A stretch of 48,023 nucleotides of DNA from Burkholderiales bacterium (GTDB lineage: Bacteria; Pseudomonadota; Gammaproteobacteria; Burkholderiales; Burkholderiaceae_E): positions 1 to 48,023 of the forward strand of contig JAPOKJ010000026.1 of assembly GCA_029977705.1 (NCBI GenBank), written 5' to 3'. Both the position numbers and the translations under genes were made by a program. A model generated the notes under the pieces. The model made no database searches, had not been told where the DNA came from, and saw nothing but the letters and a program-made list of their open reading frames with translations. Below are positions 43,387 to 48,023 of this stretch, in pieces (position 1 is the first letter of the stretch; each line of letters begins with the position of its first letter).

Positions 43387-44487
43387 ATGGACATGCCGAT
43401 GCCTCTCAATTGCCGCCATCCCCGTCCCGCCAGTCCCGTCCATGGCTTGCCCCGCCACCGCTCGGGGCGCCTGCTGTCGCGCCTGCTGAGCCTGGCCCTG
43501 AGCTTCGGCCTGGGCCTTGGTCTGAGTATTGGCCTGAGTCTTGGTCTGAGTGTTGGTCTGATGGGAACGGCACAGGCCCAGGGCAGCTTTCCGGCCCGCC
43601 CGATCCGCGTCATCGTTCCGTACGCGCCGGGCGGAGGCACCGACATCATGGCCCGTACCGTGGCCGGCAAGCTGTCCGAGATCCTGGGCCAGCCGGTGCT
43701 GATCGACAACAAGCCCGGTGCCAACACGGCGCTGGGCGCGGAACTGGTCGCCAAGGCGCCGGCCGATGGCTACACCCTGATGTTCACCAATGACGCCACC
43801 TTCGTGCTCAATCCGGCCCTCTGGAAGACCTTGTCCTACAACATGGCCCGCGACTTCACGCCGGTGGCCACGGTGGCCTACATGAATCTGTCGCTCACCG
43901 TCTCGGCCAGTTTGCCGGTGAACAATTTCGCCGAGCTGGTGGCCTGGACCAAGGGCAAGTCGGGTACGATCAGCTATGGCTCGTATGGGGTCGGCAGTCA
44001 GGCGCATCTGATGGGCGAGATGTACAGGAAGCTGAGTGGCACCGACATCGTCCATGTGCCCTACAAGGGCTCGGCACCGGCGCTTACCGATGTGATCTCG
44101 GGGCAGATCGTCTTCACCTTTCCGGCCATCGCCACCATCCAGGGCTTCATGAAGGCCGGCAAGGTGAAGGTGCTGGCGATTTCGGGTGACAAGCGTTCGC
44201 CGCTGCTGCCCGATGTGCCCACCTTTGCCGAGGTCGGCTACAAGGACATGGATATTGGCGCCTGGTATGCCTTCTTCGCGCCCGCCGGTACTCCGAAAGA
44301 GGTGGTGGCGCGCCTCAATGCTGCCGTGGCAAGCCTCCTGAACAACGCCGAGTTCGTTGACAGGCAGCTGACACCGCAGGGCATGCTGCCGATGAATCTG
44401 AGCGTCGATCAGGTCAGCGCGCTGATGCGTAGCGAGAGCGATCGCATGGGCCGCATCGTGCGCCAGTCGGGGGCCAAGGTCGAATAA
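43387..44487 (+). CDS. Bug/TctC-family receptor with long repeat-built signal peptide
   Basis: 366 residues, about 35 longer than typical because of its N-terminus. A basic leader is followed by an extended hydrophobic core made of GL(G/S)(L/I/V) repeats (about residues 38-58), ending near TAQAQG. The mature domain shows FPARPIRVIVPYAPGGGTD, GANTALGAELVAKAPADGYT and HVPYKGSAPALTDVISGQIV. It is an orphan receptor, ligand unknown. The final codons and stop are tandemly duplicated. It is divergent from a second Bug gene. Confidence 0.9.
   Translation: MDMPMPLNCRHPRPASPVHGLPRHRSGRLLSRLLSLALSFGLGLGLSIGLSLGLSVGLMGTAQAQGSFPARPIRVIVPYAPGGGTDIMARTVAGKLSEILGQPVLIDNKPGANTALGAELVAKAPADGYTLMFTNDATFVLNPALWKTLSYNMARDFTPVATVAYMNLSLTVSASLPVNNFAELVAWTKGKSGTISYGSYGVGSQAHLMGEMYRKLSGTDIVHVPYKGSAPALTDVISGQIVFTFPAIATIQGFMKAGKVKVLAISGDKRSPLLPDVPTFAEVGYKDMDIGAWYAFFAPAGTPKEVVARLNAAVASLLNNAEFVDRQLTPQGMLPMNLSVDQVSALMRSESDRMGRIVRQSGAKVE
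43507..43560 (+). repeat. 12-bp tandem repeats coding a signal-peptide core
   Basis: About 4.5 copies of a 12-bp unit of the form GGYCTGRGYNTT: GGCCTGGGCCTT, GGTCTGAGTATT, GGCCTGAGTCTT, GGTCTGAGTGTT, then GGTCTG. Because 12 is divisible by three, copy-number change would alter the signal peptide length in four-residue steps without a frameshift. Confidence 0.85.
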
Positions 44488-44520
44488 GGGCGCCAGTCGG
44501 GGGCCAAGTTCGAATAAGGG
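44461..44520 (+). repeat. 30-bp tandem duplication over the Bug stop codon
   Basis: Units 44461-44490 and 44491-44520 differ at one base (G against T at unit position 19). The unit covers the last eight codons, the stop TAA and GGG. The second copy stays in frame and carries its own TAA, so readthrough would add ten residues. Confidence 0.93.
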
Positions 44521-44525
44521 CGCCC

Positions 44526-44543
44526 GCGGCTGCCGCCAGCCGC
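44526..44543. terminator. Possible hairpin between convergent genes
   Basis: GCGGCTG (44526-44532) pairs perfectly with CAGCCGC (44537-44543) around four bases. No T-run follows on either side, so termination is uncertain. Confidence 0.35.
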
Positions 44544-44553
44544 ACCCATGCCC

Positions 44554-45171
44554 TCAGGTCAGGCGTTCGTTGACGCTCTCGATGCGCAGCACGCGCGTCG
44601 GGTGCGGCGTCTCGTGCAGCAGGCGGAAGCGCTCGAAGCCATTGCCCACCAGCCGGCTGACCGAGCAGTGCGTGGTGGTGAGTTGGCCCAGGGCCTCCTC
44701 GTACAGGCCCATCGCGCCGAACAGCATGGTCTTGATGGTCATGCCGTGGCTGAACACGGCGATGCGCGTGCCGCGTGCATCGTTGGCGATCGACTCCAGT
44801 GCCGACATCACGGTGTCGTGATATTCGGCCGGATCACGCCCCATGTAGCGGGCTGGCGAGGCCACGAACTCGGACCAGCGACCTTCCGCGAACAGGGTTT
44901 CGCCCGAGCGGTAGCGGCCAGCGAACCGGTCCACCTCGGCCAGTCCGTCGATGACTTCCGGCGTCATGCCCAGCAGGCGGGCCAGTGGCGCCGCGGTGTC
45001 GCGGGCCCGCTGCTGCGGGCTGCAGACGATGCGGTCGATGCCCTCATCGAGCAGGCGCTGCGCCAGGCGCTCGGCCTGGGCATGACCCTCCTCGAGCAGG
45101 GGCGGATCGTCGGCGCGAGTGGGATGGCCTTCATGCGGCAGGCCGTGCCGGATCAGCAGCAGATGCTTCAT
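44554..45171 (-). CDS. Histidine phosphatase superfamily protein
   Basis: 205 residues from the ATG at 45171, where the catalytic strand LLLIRHGLPHEG follows directly. His9 in RHG is the nucleophile; CSPQQRARDTA supplies the second Arg and FSHGMTIKTML the second His. The family includes phosphoglycerate mutases, alpha-ribazole phosphatase and SixA-like phosphatases; this member's substrate is not evident. It lies 55 bases downstream of the flavin reductase gene on the same strand and may be the third gene of that operon. Confidence 0.87.
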   Translation of the reverse strand: MKHLLLIRHGLPHEGHPTRADDPPLLEEGHAQAERLAQRLLDEGIDRIVCSPQQRARDTAAPLARLLGMTPEVIDGLAEVDRFAGRYRSGETLFAEGRWSEFVASPARYMGRDPAEYHDTVMSALESIANDARGTRIAVFSHGMTIKTMLFGAMGLYEEALGQLTTTHCSVSRLVGNGFERFRLLHETPHPTRVLRIESVNERLT

Positions 45172-45226
45172 GAAGGCAATGATGCCATGGGCCTGTGACT
45201 GCCTCGTGAAATGTCGAGCCGATACG

Positions 45227-45913
45227 TCAGCGATACACCCCGTCCCAGGGGCCGGGCTGCACCGATGCGCTCTGGCCATCGCTCGAGGCCATTGGCCGGT
45301 TGAGTGTGAAGGTGTTGTCGCGCGTGACCACCGCATAGTCCATGTACCCCATGCGGGCAATCGGCTGCATGCCGGCGGTGTCGACGATGCCATCCTTGAT
45401 GAAGCGCTCGTCGATATGGATGCCCACCACCACCCCGAAGACCACAAAGTTGGGTTCCTTGGCCGCCTTGCGCGGGCCATCGGCCGGCAGGAAGTTGGGC
45501 AGCTCAAGGGTCTTCCAGTGGCGGCATTCGAAGGCGGCCGGGCTCTCGCCCACACGCGCCGACTTGACGCGCACGCCAGCCACCGCGCTCAGGCCCGCCA
45601 GCTTGAATTCATCCACGCCGTAGGCCACCGTGGCCGAACTCATGTTCATCTGCTCGCGCAGTCCGTAGGTGGCCAGCGAACAGGTGAAGTCGCCATTGGC
45701 CGCAATGTTGCGCAGCGAGTCCTTCATGCCCACCGATGAGAACATCACCACCGGCGGCCGGTCGCCGACCGCATTGAAGAATGAGTAGGGCGCCAGGTTG
45801 TGCACGCCCTCGGGACTGATGGTCGAGATCCAGCCGATCGGTCGTGGTGCCATCAAGGCCTTGAAGGGATCGAACTTCAGGCCATGCTGATTGGTGTCGG
45901 TGTCGTAGAACAT
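45227..45913 (-). CDS. Flavin reductase-like domain protein
   Basis: 228 residues from the ATG at 45913, two bases after the SDR stop. The flavin reductase (DIM6/NTAB) split-barrel pattern is clear: APRPIGWISTISPEGVHNLAPYSFFN near the N-terminus (quoted in part), then DRPPVVMFSSVG, KDSLRNIAANGDFTCSLA and the later FVVFGVVVGIHIDE. Such proteins bind FMN and either reduce flavin for a monooxygenase or act on small substrates. The pairing with an SDR-fold protein is reproduced by overlapping-gene-style spacing. The partner oxygenase, if any, is not adjacent. Confidence 0.87.
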   Translation of the reverse strand: MFYDTDTNQHGLKFDPFKALMAPRPIGWISTISPEGVHNLAPYSFFNAVGDRPPVVMFSSVGMKDSLRNIAANGDFTCSLATYGLREQMNMSSATVAYGVDEFKLAGLSAVAGVRVKSARVGESPAAFECRHWKTLELPNFLPADGPRKAAKEPNFVVFGVVVGIHIDERFIKDGIVDTAGMQPIARMGYMDYAVVTRDNTFTLNRPMASSDGQSASVQPGPWDGVYR

Positions 45914-45915
45914 GA

Positions 45916-46689
45916 TCAGTACACCGCCGAGGCGCCCCCGTCGATGTTGATGCTCGAGCCGGTCACGAAGCTGGCAGCCGCGGACACCAGGAAGGCGATC
46001 ACATTGGCCGCCTCCTCGGCTTGTCCGACACGACCCAGGGGGACGGACTTGGCCATGTCGGTGTACAGTTGCTCGACCGGTACGCCCATCTTGCGGGCGC
46101 GGCTCTCGTGCTGGCCGGCGCGCACCAGTCCGATGCAGACGGTGTTGACCAGGATGTTGTGCGGCGCGTATTCCTTGGACAAGGCCTTGCTCATCGCCTG
46201 CCCGGCTGCCCGGCTGACGGTGGTGGGCATGGTACGGGCCGCCGGCGCCTTGGCACCGATGTTGGTCACGTTGACGATGCGGCCACCGCCGCGTGCCTTC
46301 ATGTGGGGCAGGGCTTCTCGGATCAGTCGGATCGCGGCAAACAGCTTCAGATCCAGGTCGCTTTGCCATTTCTCGTCGGTGACCGACTCGAACTCGCCGA
46401 CCGCCGAGGTGCCAGCATTGTTGACCAGGATGTCGACGCCGCCAAAGGCCTGGCAGGCCTGGGCAATCACGCGGGCACAGTCCTGCGGGTGGCTGACATC
46501 GGCGCTGACGGTCGCCACCTTGCCACCGGCAGCGCGAATCTCGTCGGCGGTTGCCTCGAGAGCCTCCTGGCCGCGGGCGACGATCACCACTCGGGCCCCT
46601 TCCTGGGCCAGCCTCAGGGCGGTGGCCTTGCCGATGCCCTGCGTGCCACCGGTGATGATGGCCACCTTGTCATTCAGTCCCAGATCCAC
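45916..46689 (-). CDS. SDR-fold protein lacking the catalytic Tyr/Lys
   Basis: 257 residues from the GTG at 46689, which has AAGGAG 6 bases upstream; the frame is open further but without a better start. The cofactor site TGGTQGIG (13-20) and NNAG (90-93) are intact. The YxxxK catalytic motif is missing: the aligned stretch is MPTTVSRAAGQAMSK, with Thr at the Tyr place and Arg160 at the Lys place. The usual active-site Ser region reads VNVTNIG. The C-terminal FVTGSSINIDGG is normal. It may be a non-classical SDR with another mechanism or a non-catalytic NAD(P)-binding partner of the flavin reductase. Confidence 0.88.
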   Translation of the reverse strand: MDLGLNDKVAIITGGTQGIGKATALRLAQEGARVVIVARGQEALEATADEIRAAGGKVATVSADVSHPQDCARVIAQACQAFGGVDILVNNAGTSAVGEFESVTDEKWQSDLDLKLFAAIRLIREALPHMKARGGGRIVNVTNIGAKAPAARTMPTTVSRAAGQAMSKALSKEYAPHNILVNTVCIGLVRAGQHESRARKMGVPVEQLYTDMAKSVPLGRVGQAEEAANVIAFLVSAAASFVTGSSINIDGGASAVY

Positions 46690-46757
46690 AGGCGTCTCCT
46701 TCAAATATCGCTGTTCCGAAGTGTGCCCGCAGGTCGTTGCACGGACGCTCGGGCGAC

Positions 46758-46991
46758 TCACTTTTTCCGGCGTCGTCCGCTCTCGCGCGGTCCAGCCAGC
46801 GCACCGCTGGCGATGGCTTCCTCGAACCAGTGTCGCAGGGTCTCGACACCGGGGATGTCACGGGCCTGCACCTGCGGATGGCCGCGCAGGTTGACGCGTA
46901 CCTCGTTGATGGTTTCGAGCAGGCCCAGACTGGGCTGGTCCTGCCAGACCAGGGCAGCCTGTTCCTGGCATATCTGACGCAAGGGATTCAT
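46758..46991 (-). CDS. Small hypothetical protein (77 residues)
   Basis: 77 residues from the ATG at 46991, which has a perfect GGAGG site 4 bases upstream; that site decides the start. The protein is soluble-looking and partly helical (LRQICQEQAALVWQ, VETLRHWFEEAIAS), with a basic tail RESGRRRKK. I do not recognise the family. It precedes the SDR gene on the same strand by 68 bases and may belong to that transcript. Confidence 0.65.
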   Translation of the reverse strand: MNPLRQICQEQAALVWQDQPSLGLLETINEVRVNLRGHPQVQARDIPGVETLRHWFEEAIASGALAGPRESGRRRKK

Positions 46992-47138
46992 CGCACCTCC
47001 ATGATCGGGCCGGCGGCAGGCGGGATCAGCCGGCGGACCCCGCATTCTAGGGATACTTTTTCATCTCATCCCCTGGCAATCGCCGCTGCCCCGGTTCGAT
47101 CGCCGCGCGCCCTCGGCCTCGCGTCCGGGCCACCTGCC

Positions 47139-47144
47139 TATACT
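47139..47144 (+). promoter_or_regulatory. Candidate -10 box for the Nudix gene
   Basis: TATACT lies 66 bases before the TTG at 47210. A -35 hexamer is not clear. The 218 bases between the small minus-strand gene and the Nudix start hold no other recognisable feature. Confidence 0.3.
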
Positions 47145-47209
47145 GCAGGGCCTGAGCCGTGCCCCCGAAGGGGCGACAGGCGGCACCGATCCACCGCAGG
47201 AGCATCGTC

Positions 47210-48016
47210 TTGAGCGCGCATCCCCATGTCTTTCCCCAGCCCATCGAGGGCGAGCCCCGCGATGCGGCCAGCGTCGTGCTGCTGCGCGAGGCGCCAGCCG
47301 GAGGCCTCGAGGTCTTCATGCTGCGCCGGGGCGGCAGCACCACCGTCATGAATGATGCCTATGTGTTCCCCGGCGGCAAGGTCGACCCCGAGGACTCGGC
47401 ACCCGAACGTCTGGCCGGCCTGGGCCTGCCGGGTGCGGCCGAGCACCTGATTGGCGAGCCGGAACTGGGGGCCGAGCGCGCGGCGGCGATGTTCGTGGCG
47501 GCCTGCCGTGAAACCTTCGAGGAAACCGGGGTGCAGGTGCGGGCTGCCGACCTGATCCCCCTGTCGCGCTGGATCACGCCCAAGGTGCCGGCGATGATGC
47601 GCAAGCGCTTCGATACCCGCTTTTTCATCGCCACCTTGCCTGCCGATGCCCGCGAGGCCGTCCATGATGGCCAGGAGGCCGATGCCAGCGCCTGGTTCTC
47701 GCCGCGTGAGGCGCTGGAGCGCTACCGTGATCGCGAGATCGCTCTGGCACCGCCGCAGATCATGACACTGGCCGGTCTGGTCGCGATGCGCAACGTGGAC
47801 CATCTGCGCAGCGTCATGAGCGGTCATCGCCCGCGTCTGGTCGAACCGCTGTCGGTGCAGGTTGGTGAACATCGGGTCATGTGCCTGCCCGGTGACCCCC
47901 GTCATCCCGTGCCCGAACGTGTGATCGCCGGCCCGACCTGCCTGATCTATCGCAACGACCGTTTCGAGCCCGATGGCGGGTTCGAGCAGTTCTTCGCCAT
48001 CGAGTCACCCGTCTGA
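47210..48016 (+). CDS. Nudix hydrolase
   Basis: 268 residues from the TTG at 47210, chosen for AGGAG 7 bases upstream; a GTG 17 codons earlier is an alternative. The Nudix signature is AACRETFEETGVQ (REUxEExGU matched by RETFEETGV), preceded by the GGK loop of the fold (YVFPGGKVDPED). About 130 residues follow the Nudix core, longer than for minimal family members and as in the NUDT19-like/CoA-pyrophosphatase-related group. It hydrolyses a nucleoside diphosphate linked to some moiety; the substrate is unknown. It is complete just before the window end. Confidence 0.87.
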   Translation: MSAHPHVFPQPIEGEPRDAASVVLLREAPAGGLEVFMLRRGGSTTVMNDAYVFPGGKVDPEDSAPERLAGLGLPGAAEHLIGEPELGAERAAAMFVAACRETFEETGVQVRAADLIPLSRWITPKVPAMMRKRFDTRFFIATLPADAREAVHDGQEADASAWFSPREALERYRDREIALAPPQIMTLAGLVAMRNVDHLRSVMSGHRPRLVEPLSVQVGEHRVMCLPGDPRHPVPERVIAGPTCLIYRNDRFEPDGGFEQFFAIESPV

Positions 48017-48023
48017 GCGTCCC

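Noticed and set aside
43507-43560. Tandem repeats as a CRISPR-like array
   Set aside because: Units are 12 bp with no spacers and lie inside a coding signal peptide.

Overview
The window is GC-rich, densely packed, ordinary-looking bacterial chromosome. Several features point to a betaproteobacterium of the order Burkholderiales, though I cannot name a genus: four Bug/TctC-type periplasmic receptor genes, a TctD/TctE-like two-component pair, a fused indolepyruvate:ferredoxin oxidoreductase of more than 1200 residues, and the overall protein style. I recognise 47 protein genes and one tRNA. There is no CRISPR array, prophage or recognisable transposase. No gene-free gap exceeds 300 bases.

Layout. 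1-1100: a 45-bp inverted repeat around a 112-bp spacer, a stand-alone GIY-YIG nuclease and a small cupin. 1104-3361 (minus): a compact arsenic operon arsR-arsC-aqpS-arsH with an aquaporin where an arsenite pump would normally sit. 3488-4822: a subclass B3-like metallo-beta-lactamase-fold lipoprotein, a bidirectional terminator and tRNA-Met(CAT). 4886-7344 (minus): response regulator and sensor kinase. 7520-14700: pyrF, an EamA transporter with an overlapping small membrane protein, the fused oxidoreductase and a monoacylglycerol-lipase-like hydrolase. 14738-17177 (minus): an outer-membrane-type protein and the RNA helicase RhlE.

17451-22068 is the most unusual block. A tungstate-type ABC transporter (tupB, tupC) is followed on the minus strand, with overlaps or very short gaps, by an HTH regulator carrying a cytoplasmic binding-protein-like sensor, a transglutaminase-like cysteine protein and an RlpA-type cell-wall protein. 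tupA diverges from the other end across a 96-bp region holding a dyad. The arrangement suggests oxyanion uptake and a cell-envelope function in one transcript.

22241-34750: a Bug receptor, a DUF1566/Lcl-like secreted protein, cysK, a saccharopine-dehydrogenase-like reductase, an amidase-MFS pair, an alpha/beta hydrolase, a small membrane protein, a diguanylate cyclase, another Bug receptor, a zinc-type alcohol dehydrogenase homologue, a DUF924 protein and a CinA/PncC-like protein. 34918-42267 is a plus-strand run: an NTF2-like/flavin monooxygenase fusion, a VOC (epimerase-like) protein, a DHA2 MFS exporter, a serine beta-lactamase-fold esterase, a ketopantoate-reductase-like protein, a lone ABC ATPase and a cyclophilin. 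It looks like a small-molecule catabolic or tailoring cluster. 42268-48016: two divergent Bug receptors, a histidine phosphatase, a flavin reductase-SDR pair (the SDR lacks its catalytic Tyr and Lys), a 77-residue conserved-looking protein and a Nudix hydrolase.

Sequence-level curiosities are two tandem duplications that each start at or span the stop codon of a Bug gene, one of which also duplicates the start region of the next gene, and tandem-repeat-built signal peptides in a Bug protein and in the RlpA protein.
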